From an uncultured Flavobacteriales bacterium (GTDB taxonomy: Bacteria > Bacteroidota > Bacteroidia > Flavobacteriales_D > Sanyastnellaceae), in contig CALACF010000184.1 in assembly GCA_937890245.1 (NCBI GenBank), positions 1 through 6,830 of the forward strand: a stretch of 6,830 nt of DNA. Direction: 5' to 3'. A program made the position numbers and the translations under genes. Position 1 is the first letter of the stretch. Each line of letters starts with the position of its first letter. The notes beneath the pieces are model-generated. The model did no database searches. It saw only the letters and a program-made list of their open reading frames with translations, and was not told the DNA's origin. Positions 1 to 6,062 of this stretch are shown here, piece by piece.

Positions 1-1
1 C

Positions 2-256
2 AACCCCGGCTCGACCCAATTTGCCTCTCACCTCCAAGGCTACGTAGCTTCAGAGATCAACCCCGGCGGCGACGGCCAAGACTTGGTCAGCCGCGGCCTC
101 GGAAAAATTGCCGGCGAAATTGGTGCGGAAATTGCCGAGCGCCACAACCTCGCTATTTTCTCCATCTACCAGGTTGATGCCTTAAAAAAGCGACACACCT
201 TCCTTGGGATAGCCGGCTGGTTCTTCCTGCTCGGCGAGCCACAAGCCCTCAACTAG
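2..256 (+). CDS. C-terminal fragment of a hypothetical protein, possibly DUF4359-like (5' end outside window)
   Basis: An open frame enters from the left edge and runs 84 codons to a TAG at 254-256. No start is visible, so the gene is partial. The fragment begins NPGSTQFASHLQGYV, has a Gly/Ala-rich helical stretch (SRGLGKIAGEIGAEIAERHN), then LAIFSIYQV and a hydrophobic end, FLGIAGWFFLL. An NP-start followed by a helical middle, an FSIY segment and a final LGI-G-F strand resembles what I recall of DUF4359, small proteins of unknown function; no profile search was possible. The hydrophobic ends of the last segment could be a buried strand or a short membrane-contacting stretch. Codons prefer C at the third position, as in the other genes here, which supports it being real coding sequence. 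Its last 8 bases overlap the end of the convergent DUF551-like gene. Confidence 0.6.
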   Translation, partial: NPGSTQFASHLQGYVASEINPGGDGQDLVSRGLGKIAGEIGAEIAERHNLAIFSIYQVDALKKRHTFLGIAGWFFLLGEPQALN

Positions 257-524
257 GCCCCGGCCCAGATGGGATGGCTTGCCAATGGCTGACAGATCTG
301 AAGTACTGATTGCTTACACCTTCGCCAGAGAAGAAGTGGGCTCCGTGGGCTGCGCATCTTTCCTGGTCGTCTGCAAAGAAGTTCAGGTGAAAACGCAGCA
401 CGATGACCTCGCGAACTTCGATTTCGAGCTTGCCCGGCAGCACGATCTGGTGGCCGGGAACAAAGGCGAGGACCCGCGCTCCATCCGCGGGAAGCTGAGC
501 AGATAAATCAATCCAAGCGCTCAT
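249..524 (-). CDS. Small DUF551-like protein, last gene of the operon
   Basis: This 91-residue protein has the outline of DUF551: a Trp near the N-terminus (AWIDL, W4), a Pro-Asp-Gly turn followed by a hydrophobic strand (LPADGARVLAF, residues 11-21), a variable middle, and a C-terminal HW-P box (VSHWQAIPSGP, residues 78-88). DUF551 proteins are small, of unknown function, and often seen in phages and bacterial genomes. There is no signal peptide, so it is probably cytosolic. Its ATG overlaps the stop codon of the PaaG-like gene in an ATGA arrangement (521-524), so it is probably translated by coupling from that gene. It has two Cys/His in ERCAAHGAHFF (residues 55-64), with no evident metal site. 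The 3' end overlaps the convergent gene by 8 bp and I see no clear terminator hairpin there. The family assignment rests on motif pattern only. Confidence 0.75.
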   Translation of the reverse strand: MSAWIDLSAQLPADGARVLAFVPGHQIVLPGKLEIEVREVIVLRFHLNFFADDQERCAAHGAHFFSGEGVSNQYFRSVSHWQAIPSGPGPS

Positions 525-1315
525 CGCCCCTTGAATTCGGGCGCGCGTTTTTCGAGAAAAGCGCTCACCCCTTCGGTGTAGTCCTCCGTTTGGCTCGCCT
601 CAAATTGTAAGGTCTCCTCCGTGTCGAGCGCCGCGTCAAGGTCCGTGTGTAAGCCCGCGTTGAAAGCCCGCTTGGTCAAGCCCAAGCCTCTGGTGGGCAT
701 GGCAGCCAGTTTTGCGGCCAATTCCTCCACATATTCCCCAAACACATCGGCGGGCACCGCTTTCCAAATCATGCCCATCGTTTCTGCATCGCGGGCGGCG
801 AGTTTTTCCCCCAACATGGCAAGGCCTGCAGCGCGCTGCATCCCGACAAGACGCGGCATCAGATAGGTGCCACCGCTGTCTGGAATAAGCCCGATTTTTG
901 AAAAGGCTTGGATGAAGCTGGCCTTCTCGCTGGCGACCGTTAAGTCACAATTCAGCGCGATGTTGGCGCCTGCTCCGGCTGCCACGCCGTTGACGGCGGC
1001 GACAATGGGCTTTTCGATTTTCCGCAACCGGCGCACCGTTGCGTTGTACGACTCGCTGACGATGGTCCGCATTTCGGGTCCGTCCTCGGCGGTGATTTCG
1101 CCTAAGTCTTGCCCCGCGCAGAAGGCACGCCCCTCGCCTGTCAACACGATACAGCGCACGGAATCGTCCGCCTCAGCCGCGTCCAATGCACCCTGGAGTG
1201 CGGTGGCCATTTCGCGGTTGAAGCTATTGAAGACCGCCGGGCGGTTCAAGGTCAGCGTCAGCACGCCGCCGGATTGTTCAACCCGCAGCGTTTCTGAATT
1301 GCTCTCGATAGACAT
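521..1315 (-). CDS. paaG: Enoyl-CoA hydratase/isomerase of the PaaG type
   Basis: This 264-residue crotonase-fold protein is close in length to known PaaG (about 260). The oxyanion-hole segments are visible as RAFCAGQDL (residues 63-71) and AAGAGAN (112-118). FIQAFSKIGLIPDSGGT (134-150) is the PaaG-like active-site block, and its Asp146 matches the single catalytic aspartate of PaaG, which isomerises ring-1,2-epoxyphenylacetyl-CoA to the oxepin form in phenylacetate breakdown. YLMPRLVG and the C-terminal LEKRAPEFKG are also family-like. No other phenylacetate (paa) gene is in the window, so the true substrate may be another enoyl-CoA. I chose the ATG at 1313-1315 over the upstream ATG at 1379-1381 because the latter adds 22 Arg-rich residues lying wholly inside the preceding gene. 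The chosen ATG shares one base with that gene's stop (TGATG). The next gene begins in its stop codon. It is cytosolic, unlike the two secreted proteins encoded upstream. Confidence 0.9.
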   Translation of the reverse strand: MSIESNSETLRVEQSGGVLTLTLNRPAVFNSFNREMATALQGALDAAEADDSVRCIVLTGEGRAFCAGQDLGEITAEDGPEMRTIVSESYNATVRRLRKIEKPIVAAVNGVAAGAGANIALNCDLTVASEKASFIQAFSKIGLIPDSGGTYLMPRLVGMQRAAGLAMLGEKLAARDAETMGMIWKAVPADVFGEYVEELAAKLAAMPTRGLGLTKRAFNAGLHTDLDAALDTEETLQFEASQTEDYTEGVSAFLEKRAPEFKGR

Positions 1316-2097
1316 CAGTCGTTGACCAGGCGGATTACATGGCCCTTGTCGTCTGAAATCAGCACGACGCCGGGTGCCCAATCTTGCGTGGAAATCAAAG
1401 TGCGACCTCCGGAAATTGGCATGTTAATCGACTCGATCAAGCGGCCTGTGGCGTCGTGAATTTGCAAGGTCTGGCCAGAAGTAGAAGCGATCCAAAGCTC
1501 GTTTTGGATGGGGTTCGGGTAGGCGGCGAAAGTGGCTGCCGACAGGTCGTCGACGCTTTGCTCGGGGAACAAGACCTGGTCAATCACGTGGACAACGCCG
1601 TTGCTGCCAACCAAGTCTGCTTCGACGATGGTGGCGTAGTTGTTTACCATGATGGATGCGTCACCGACGCTCAAGACCAACTCATCATCGGTCAACGTAC
1701 CCAATGATTGGCCATCGGTCATATCGACGGACATCAGCAGGCTTTCAGATATGTGGTAACCGAGTACGCCGGCCAACGATGCCGGGTCTAACACCAACGA
1801 GATGATCAGCATCGGATCGAGCTGGTCAACGGCCATGTTTACAGGAGCGAACACGGTAAAAGGGCCAGCTCCAATGAGCACTTCATCTAGGTTGGCCGTA
1901 TCGAGCAGGGCTGCAAAAACAGACAAGTCCCCGTGGCCGAGAATGATGTCCATGACTGTGAGCGAGTCGCCGCCGCCGAGTGTCGCCGGAAAAGCGAGCG
2001 TGCCCGGCGTGGCGGCCTGGCAAGGGGCTGCGAGGGATCCGATGAAAATGGCTGCGAGGAGCGGCAGGGCCGTCAGGGTGGAAATGAGCTTGCGCAT
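1315..2097 (-). CDS. Secreted fasciclin (FAS1) domain protein with T9SS C-terminal sorting domain
   Basis: The 260-residue product starts with a Sec signal peptide (MRKLISTL, then LPLLAAIFIGSLAA, likely cleaved near residues 26-30). One complete FAS1 domain spans about residues 47-178. It shows the H1-like box FTVFAPVNMA (80-89), the YH pair in LGYHISES, and the H2-like end GSNGVVHVIDQVLFP (164-178). FAS1 domains usually mediate cell-surface adhesion. From about residue 188 comes a T9SS type A sorting domain: AAYPNPIQNELWI, then LQIHDATGRLIES, then a final strand pair around APGVVLISDDKGHVI. The protein is therefore expected to be exported across the outer membrane and released or anchored at the surface. 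The gene starts 4 nt after the stop of the ASST-like gene and its stop overlaps the paaG-like start, so all three probably share an mRNA. The final residues (RLVND) lack the Lys-rich ending seen in many such domains. Confidence 0.92.
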   Translation of the reverse strand: MRKLISTLTALPLLAAIFIGSLAAPCQAATPGTLAFPATLGGGDSLTVMDIILGHGDLSVFAALLDTANLDEVLIGAGPFTVFAPVNMAVDQLDPMLIISLVLDPASLAGVLGYHISESLLMSVDMTDGQSLGTLTDDELVLSVGDASIMVNNYATIVEADLVGSNGVVHVIDQVLFPEQSVDDLSAATFAAYPNPIQNELWIASTSGQTLQIHDATGRLIESINMPISGGRTLISTQDWAPGVVLISDDKGHVIRLVND

Positions 2098-2101
2098 GGT
2101 T

Positions 2102-3730
2102 TCAATATTTGATCAGGAGTTGTGCTAAGGTAGCATTTGAAGTGGATACCAAATAAGCCCCGGCAGCGAAGTTTCCAATGCCAATTATATGACGGTCCGA
2201 GGCCCATTCAGAGCGCCAGACTACGCGACCACTCAAATCGCGGACGACGGCCGTGGTGGGCTGATCGCTTTGAACGGTGACCCGGTCTGAGGCTGGGTTT
2301 GGGAAGATGGTGAAGCCCCAGTGACCGGCGGCCAAATCATCGCGCAAGCCAGCGTAAATCTCGCAGTCCGATGGAAGCGGGTCGAGCTCGACTGGTGCGC
2401 CGGGGGTGAGGTCGAAGCCGGCCAAGGCAGGGTGGTCAGCGCCGTACCGCGTGGTGCGGAAGGTACTGTTTCCAATAGCAACCATGCCTTGGGTGATGGT
2501 GCCTGCGCCGCTGTCGGCGGTGATGTAATCCCAGACGATATCGCCAGCTGGCGTCACTTCGAAGCTGTGGCCTTTTGTGCCCTCGCAAATCAGCGTGTTG
2601 CCGTTTGGAAGTCGTTGGGCTCCAGAAATTCGTGCAGCGAAAAAATTTTCATTGCCAGTTTCGGGGTAGCGCCAGTCGAGCGAGGCAGGGCCATAAGAGG
2701 CGCCATCCTCAAGAAGGTAGGTGCCGTCTGCCTGTAGAGGGAGAGTAAACTCGTCGGCGGAGCTGTAATCTCCATCCGGTCGGTTTTGACCATTGTTGAA
2801 CAACAGCGCCGACTCATTTGTGAGCCAATGCGCATGGTGCTGACCGAAGAGCACCTTGTCTTCTTCCGTGCCTCTCCCGTAGGTGATGGGATTGCCCCAG
2901 CGGTAGAGGATGTCTCCGCCACGGCCTGCTGCTCCTCCGATTGAAGTGGCGGCTTGAGCTGTCGTAGTGCTGTGGTCGATGATGTAAATCTCGTTCCAGC
3001 GCTTGGAACTGAGCATGATTTGATCGAGTTCAGCATTGTAGTCAATGGCATTCCAATGTTGCCAATCACCGCTGATGCTAGAGGCCCCGCCTGGCCCGAT
3101 GTAATTCACGTCAAATCGACCAGGGAAGTCAGCGGGGGCGCCGTAGTTTGGAAGTGTAGAGTCGACATTTTGCACGAGGTGATCCCATGTGCTCCAGCTC
3201 CACACAACGGCACCACTGTCTGCGCCGATGGGCTCGATCTCGAGCACCATTTCGGGCCACAGGCTTTGTGCGTCAACGTCTCCAGCATCAGCTGATTCTT
3301 CTCCTGATACCACGCCCCAGGCCAGCACCAAGATGTTGCCGCCGGGCATGTAGGCGATGTCGTGGTGTTGGTGTACGGTGTCATTGGCAAACTGCATGGA
3401 CCACTCGAGCGTGCCATCCCATGAAAATCGCTCGACAATACCGCCGATGCCCCCGCCCGTGAAGAATTCGGTTTCAACCCTTCCACAGCGGAGCAAGTCG
3501 CCATCTGCGAGCATGTAAGACGCAGCGCCCGCAGTGTAGTTGCTTTCCCAGCTGTTCACCACGCGCCCGCAGTTGTCTATCAGGTGGGTAGTACCGCTCC
3601 CAAGCCCTCCGACCAAGGTGTAGCCGTCAAAGGCCTCGGGCGTGTTTTGAAACAGGCCGACGGTTTGTTGTGCTGTAGCGCTTGATTGGCATAAAATCAG
3701 CAGGAGCAGGGTGGAGAGGATGCGGAGCAT
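2102..3730 (-). CDS. Secreted arylsulfotransferase (ASST)-family beta-propeller with T9SS sorting domain
   Basis: The product is 542 residues. A signal peptide (MLRILSTLLLLILC, cleavage near AQ-Q at about 21) leads into a large beta-propeller-like region at about 30-460. Its repeated strands carry turns such as PGGNILVLAWG (129-139) and RLPNGNTLICEG (373-384), the pattern of the arylsulfotransferase family. His-rich loops typical of the family are VHQHHDIAYM (119-128), DWQHWNAIDYN (222-232), FGQHHAHW (295-302) and GHSFEV (387-392). Family members such as E. coli AssT move sulfate from one phenol sulfate to another phenol through a sulfo-histidine. I cannot map that catalytic histidine here, so activity is unproven. 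A T9SS type A sorting domain closes the protein (FTIFPNPASDRVTVQ from 473, DLSGRVVW, GAYLVST). It is the first gene of the minus-strand operon. The start at 3728-3730 gives the signal peptide directly, and no Shine-Dalgarno sequence precedes it. Confidence 0.88.
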   Translation of the reverse strand: MLRILSTLLLLILCQSSATAQQTVGLFQNTPEAFDGYTLVGGLGSGTTHLIDNCGRVVNSWESNYTAGAASYMLADGDLLRCGRVETEFFTGGGIGGIVERFSWDGTLEWSMQFANDTVHQHHDIAYMPGGNILVLAWGVVSGEESADAGDVDAQSLWPEMVLEIEPIGADSGAVVWSWSTWDHLVQNVDSTLPNYGAPADFPGRFDVNYIGPGGASSISGDWQHWNAIDYNAELDQIMLSSKRWNEIYIIDHSTTTAQAATSIGGAAGRGGDILYRWGNPITYGRGTEEDKVLFGQHHAHWLTNESALLFNNGQNRPDGDYSSADEFTLPLQADGTYLLEDGASYGPASLDWRYPETGNENFFAARISGAQRLPNGNTLICEGTKGHSFEVTPAGDIVWDYITADSGAGTITQGMVAIGNSTFRTTRYGADHPALAGFDLTPGAPVELDPLPSDCEIYAGLRDDLAAGHWGFTIFPNPASDRVTVQSDQPTTAVVRDLSGRVVWRSEWASDRHIIGIGNFAAGAYLVSTSNATLAQLLIKY

Positions 3731-3794
3731 GGGGCAGAATATGGGGGTAAATCGGGGGCGAAGTTAGCCCCCGCAAGCCGTAAGTTTGCGGCCC
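3731..3794. promoter_or_regulatory. Divergent intergenic region between the ASST operon and smpB, with two abutting inverted repeats
   Basis: These 64 bp must hold the start signals for both flanking genes. One perfect inverted repeat pairs CGGGGGC (3753-3759) with GCCCCCG (3767-3773) around a 7-nt centre. A second pairs CCGCAA (3771-3776) with TTGCGG (3786-3791) around 9 nt, and the two share three bases. On the minus strand TAACTTCG (3766 to 3759) matches the Bacteroidota TAnnTTTG -7 element at all but one specified base and lies about 28 nt before the ASST start. It falls mostly in the centre of the first repeat, so a bound regulator or local structure could affect it. No -33 TTTG is well placed for either direction. 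Any regulatory role is inference. Confidence 0.4.
3781..3788 (+). promoter_or_regulatory. Candidate -7 promoter element of smpB (TAAGTTTG)
   Basis: TAAGTTTG is an exact match to the Bacteroidota -7 consensus TAnnTTTG and ends only 6 nt before the smpB ATG. If used, transcription would begin at or within a few bases of the start codon, giving a leaderless or nearly leaderless mRNA. No TTTG-like -33 element is found about 19-21 bp upstream, which weakens the call. Confidence 0.4.
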
Positions 3795-4235
3795 ATGTCT
3801 GTCGATATCCGCAATAGAAAAGCCAGTTTCACCTATTTTTTGGGGGATGAGTACACTGCTGGGATTCAATTGCTCGGTTGTGAGGTCAAGAGCATTCGCC
3901 ACGGAAAGGCCAGTATTTCTGAGGGGTATTGCAAGTTTCATCAGGGCGAGCTCTACATTTTCAACATGCACATTGACCCGTATGCAAATGCGGGACACAT
4001 CGACCCGATTGCTCGCCGTCAGCGGAAACTGTTGCTCAAACGTACCGAGCTCAACAAGTTGCAGCGCAAGCTCCGCGATGTCGGGGTGACCCTCGTGCCC
4101 CTGCATCTTTTCATTGCGGACAGTGGATATGCCAAATTGAAGATTGCCATAGCCAAGGGAAAGAAAATGCACGACAAGCGACACACGATCAAGGACCGGG
4201 ATCAGCAGCGCGACTTAGACCGCCGACGCAGCTAA
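3795..4235 (+). CDS. smpB: SsrA-binding protein SmpB (trans-translation)
   Basis: SmpB binds tmRNA (SsrA) and brings it to ribosomes stalled on broken mRNAs, so that the nascent chain is tagged and the ribosome freed. The 146-residue product has the family landmarks in order: NRKASFTYF (7-15), the tmRNA-binding core YTAGIQLLGCEVKSIRHGKASI (20-41), GELYIFNMHIDPY (51-63), RKLLLKRTELNKL (77-89), TLVPLHLF (99-106) and GYAKLKIAIAKGKKMHDKR (111-129). The Arg/Lys/Asp-rich tail (to RRRS) is the part that in other species becomes helical in the mRNA channel. Length is normal (about 145-160). The ATG at 3795 is preferred over an in-frame TTG at 3786, because family proteins begin a few residues before NRKA and the TTG lies inside the likely promoter element. 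No Shine-Dalgarno sequence is present. The tmRNA gene is not in this window. The last 21 bp overlap the end of the convergent unknown gene. Confidence 0.96.
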   Translation: MSVDIRNRKASFTYFLGDEYTAGIQLLGCEVKSIRHGKASISEGYCKFHQGELYIFNMHIDPYANAGHIDPIARRQRKLLLKRTELNKLQRKLRDVGVTLVPLHLFIADSGYAKLKIAIAKGKKMHDKRHTIKDRDQQRDLDRRRS

Positions 4236-4820
4236 GCCAGTTGCTTGCGCAGTTTTTTCAGTTTTTTCCAGTGCCGGTTTGGCTATGCCTTTCCGCACCT
4301 TGTAGCGCTTGTTGAACGCTGTCCAGTCCCACAAAAAATGCGCCATCATCTCGTCGATCCGCTTGAGAAATAGCGGGTTGGGCACGTTGAGACCAGCGAA
4401 ATATTCGGCCTGAAAGTCGTTGAGTTGGTAGAGCGTGAACACGCCGCGTGCCATGGCGGATGTCGTTTTCTTCGAAGGCCTGTTCAGTCGAGACATCAAC
4501 TTGCGCACATGGGTGATGCGCTGGGCGACATCGGTCGCGTCTGATTCAATCATCTGGGCAAGATGCCGGGTGATGGCTTCGACAATGCCGCGCTGGCATT
4601 CAGGCGTGAAGTGCTCTCGGATGAAGTCGAGGTTGCCCGCAACAATCACCAATAGAAATGGGCCGAAGGCCTCATCGTCAATGGCCGGTTGTGTTTCAAA
4701 CTCTGGACTGTCGCGAACGAGTGCCGCGATTTGTGGCCAACCGTCCTCGACGCTATCCAGCGTTGCATGCACAAACATGCGTCCTACTTCGTCGGTTGTC
4801 AACCTCTTTCTACCCCACAT
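4215..4820 (-). CDS. Conserved-looking hypothetical protein starting MWGRKRL (no known function)
   Basis: I do not recognise a named family. The 201-residue product is soluble and mostly helical in appearance, with no signal peptide. It opens with MWGRKRLTTDEVGRMFVHAT and has an acidic, aromatic segment around DSPEFETQPAIDDEAFGP (37-54). A hydrophobic stretch follows (FLLVIVAGNLDFI, 55-67), then helices with paired Arg/Lys around RITHVRKLMSRLNRPSKK (101-118). Next come GVFTLYQLND and an aromatic helix MMAHFLWDWTAFNKRYKVRKG (158-178), then a Lys/Glu/Ala tail. I recall Bacteroidota hypothetical proteins with a similar MWG-K-RL opening, but cannot confirm this here. I chose the ATG at 4818-4820 because a candidate -7 element (4832-4839) lies just upstream; an in-frame ATG at 4875-4877 would add 19 residues and is less likely. 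It converges on smpB with a 21-bp overlap and is divergent from pyrD. Confidence 0.75.
   Translation of the reverse strand: MWGRKRLTTDEVGRMFVHATLDSVEDGWPQIAALVRDSPEFETQPAIDDEAFGPFLLVIVAGNLDFIREHFTPECQRGIVEAITRHLAQMIESDATDVAQRITHVRKLMSRLNRPSKKTTSAMARGVFTLYQLNDFQAEYFAGLNVPNPLFLKRIDEMMAHFLWDWTAFNKRYKVRKGIAKPALEKTEKTAQATGLAASAV
4231..4258 (+). terminator. Possible intrinsic terminator of smpB, inside the convergent gene
   Basis: AAGC (4234-4237) pairs with GCTT (4243-4246) around the loop CAGTT. GC (4231-4232) pairs with GC (4247-4248) after a one-base bulge. A run of six T (4253-4258) follows after four bases, and a second CAGTTTTTT copy comes directly after (4259-4267). The stem is short, so the hairpin is weak. 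The smpB stop codon is part of it. The same bases encode part of the Lys/Ala tail of the minus-strand protein, so the T-run may simply reflect AAA lysine codons there. Confidence 0.35.
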
Positions 4821-4831
4821 CACTTGGGAGT

Positions 4832-4839
4832 CAAATCTA
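4832..4839 (-). promoter_or_regulatory. Candidate -7 promoter element of the MWGRKRL gene (TAGATTTG)
   Basis: Read on the minus strand, these bases are TAGATTTG, an exact match to TAnnTTTG. They sit 11 nt before the preferred ATG, which would give a very short leader. They lie inside the longer alternative reading frame, so if this promoter is used the longer start cannot be. No convincing -33 TTTG is found at the usual distance. Confidence 0.4.
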
Positions 4840-4914
4840 ACCGGACGTGACCAGCGTATGAGATGGAGATGTTTCAACGCTATTCACATTCTTATCAACA
4901 GCCTCGGAATTCCG

Positions 4915-4945
4915 TTTGCCTCTTCACAGAATCGCAGCATTTTTG
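4915..4945 (+). promoter_or_regulatory. Candidate pyrD promoter (TTTG, 19-bp spacer, CATTTTTG)
   Basis: TTTG at 4915-4918 matches the Bacteroidota -33 element. After a 19-bp spacer, CATTTTTG at 4938-4945 matches TAnnTTTG except for its first base. Spacing and both boxes fit the known Bacteroidota sigma-factor pattern, making this the best promoter in the window. Transcription would start a few bases downstream, leaving a leader of roughly 15-20 nt without a Shine-Dalgarno sequence. Confidence 0.5.
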
Positions 4946-4965
4946 CAAACCAGCGACACGACACC

Positions 4966-6006
4966 ATGCCGAAGTTTGACCTTTATGCCAATCTCCTAAG
5001 GCCCATCGCATTCCGCATGGACCCTGAAAGAGCGCATTACGCCACCATGCGGCTGCTCGGCATTGGCTTGGCCATTCCGTTGGTGGGCTGGGCCTTGCGG
5101 CGCAAGTACGCCGTGACCGACAACCCGGTCGAAGTAGCTGGCCTGCGTTTCCGGCATCCCATCGGACTCGCTGCGGGCTTCGACAAAGACGGTCGCTGGC
5201 TGCACGCGTTGAAGGCGCTCGGCTTTGCCTATGTCGAAGTCGGCACGGTCACCCCCCGCCCGCAGCCCGGAAATCCCGCCCCGCGACTTTTCCGCGTCAA
5301 GGCCGACCGCGCCCTCATTAACCGCATGGGCTTCAACAACGGCGGCCTCGACGCATTGGTTGAGCGCCTGAAGCACCGCCCAGCCGGCCTCATCGTCGGC
5401 GGCAACATAGGCCGCAACAAGTCGACTCCGAACGAACGCGCCACCGAGGACTACTTGGCCTGCCTCAACGGCCTGCACGCCCACGTCGACTATTTCGTAG
5501 TCAATGTCTCCTCGCCGAACACCCCAGGCCTGCGGGAACTACAAGAACGCGCACCCCTCACCGCTTTGCTCGGCAGCCTCTCGGCAGCCAACGACCTGCT
5601 CGCATCCCAGTCCCAGGCACCGGCCCGGCCCATCTTCCTGAAAATCGCCCCAGATCTCAGCAACGCCCAACTCGACGACATCGTTGCGATCGTCCAAGAG
5701 ACCGGCATCTCGGGCGTAGTGGCCACCAACACGACCATCTCACGCGCAGGCCTCAGCACCCCGCCTTCGGCCATCGACGAAATCGGCGCAGGCGGCCTCT
5801 CGGGCGCCCCCGTCCGCGCGCGCTCAACAGAGGTTGTACGCTACCTCAGCGAACGCGCCAACTTCCCCATCATCGGCGTCGGTGGCGTAGAAGACGGGCC
5901 ATCCGCCCTTGAAAAGCGCGAGGCAGGCGCTCAGCTCGTCCAAGTCTATTCGGGCATGGTTTACACGGGCCCTTCGATTATTCGCTTATGCGCGGAGGCA
6001 TTGTAG
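4966..6006 (+). CDS. pyrD: Dihydroorotate dehydrogenase (quinone), class 2
   Basis: PyrD oxidises dihydroorotate to orotate, the fourth step of UMP synthesis, passing electrons through FMN to membrane quinone. The 346-residue product (E. coli: 336) has the class 2 N-terminal extension: DLYANLLRPIAFRMDPERAHYATMRLL (5-31), then a hydrophobic helix (GLAIPLVGWALRRKY), which forms the membrane and quinone entrance. The FMN/substrate barrel follows: NPVEVAGLRFRHPIGLAAGFDKDG (53-76), VEVGTVTPRPQPGNPAPRLFR (90-110), NRMGFNNGG (119-127), GGNIGRNK (145-152), and NVSSPNTPGLRELQ (180-193), in which Ser183 corresponds to the catalytic serine of class 2 enzymes. FLKIAPD (224-230) carries the FMN lysine, then come TNTT (254-257), GAGGLSGAP (274-282), GVGGV (304-308) and LVQVYSGMVYTGPS (324-337). 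The ATG at 4966 fits family N-termini; the open frame upstream to 4435 is antisense to the neighbouring gene. Nothing appears broken. Confidence 0.97.
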   Translation: MPKFDLYANLLRPIAFRMDPERAHYATMRLLGIGLAIPLVGWALRRKYAVTDNPVEVAGLRFRHPIGLAAGFDKDGRWLHALKALGFAYVEVGTVTPRPQPGNPAPRLFRVKADRALINRMGFNNGGLDALVERLKHRPAGLIVGGNIGRNKSTPNERATEDYLACLNGLHAHVDYFVVNVSSPNTPGLRELQERAPLTALLGSLSAANDLLASQSQAPARPIFLKIAPDLSNAQLDDIVAIVQETGISGVVATNTTISRAGLSTPPSAIDEIGAGGLSGAPVRARSTEVVRYLSERANFPIIGVGGVEDGPSALEKREAGAQLVQVYSGMVYTGPSIIRLCAEAL

Positions 6007-6025
6007 AGGCGTGTTCGGATCAGTC

Positions 6026-6062
6026 CATCCCATCCCAACCCATCCCATCCCATCCCAACCCC
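6026..6062. repeat. CATCC/CAACC pentamer tandem repeat with G-quadruplex motif on the minus strand
   Basis: Seven 5-bp units lie head to tail from 6026 to 6060 in the order CATCC, CATCC, CAACC, CATCC, CATCC, CATCC, CAACC. The plus strand has no G from 6024 to 6064. The minus strand therefore reads as seven runs of at least three G separated by two-base AT or TT spacers (6062 to 6029). That meets the usual four-run, short-loop G-quadruplex rule nearly twice over. It fills most of the gap between the pyrD stop (6006) and the end of the convergent hydrolase (6068). RNA reading through from the hydrolase would carry the G-runs; RNA from pyrD would carry a C-rich, G-free tail. Confidence 0.9.

Noticed and set aside
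867..1325. 152-residue plus-strand open frame across the paaG-like gene
   Set aside because: It is the antisense shadow of a clear crotonase-family gene; low-complexity Ser/Ala/Pro content and no recognisable motif.
1316..1381. Longer 286-residue start for the PaaG-like protein
   Set aside because: The extra 22 residues are Arg-rich, lie entirely within the fasciclin gene, and are not seen in the family; the TGATG junction gives a natural start.
3728..3760. Three G-runs (GGGG, GGGGG, GGGGG) near the ASST start as a G-quadruplex
   Set aside because: Only three runs of sufficient length are present, with no fourth nearby.
3627..4184. 185-residue minus-strand open frame across smpB
   Set aside because: It overlaps the well-conserved smpB frame antisense and also runs into the 5' end of the ASST-like gene in another frame; no protein-like features.
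4435..4965. 177-codon N-terminal extension of the pyrD reading frame
   Set aside because: It is antisense to the MWGRKRL gene, unlike any PyrD N-terminus, and the family start and a good promoter lie at 4966 and 4915-4945.
5229..5774. Minus-strand open frames inside pyrD (5229-5444, 5490-5774)
   Set aside because: They arise from the strong third-position C bias of pyrD and have no independent coding evidence.
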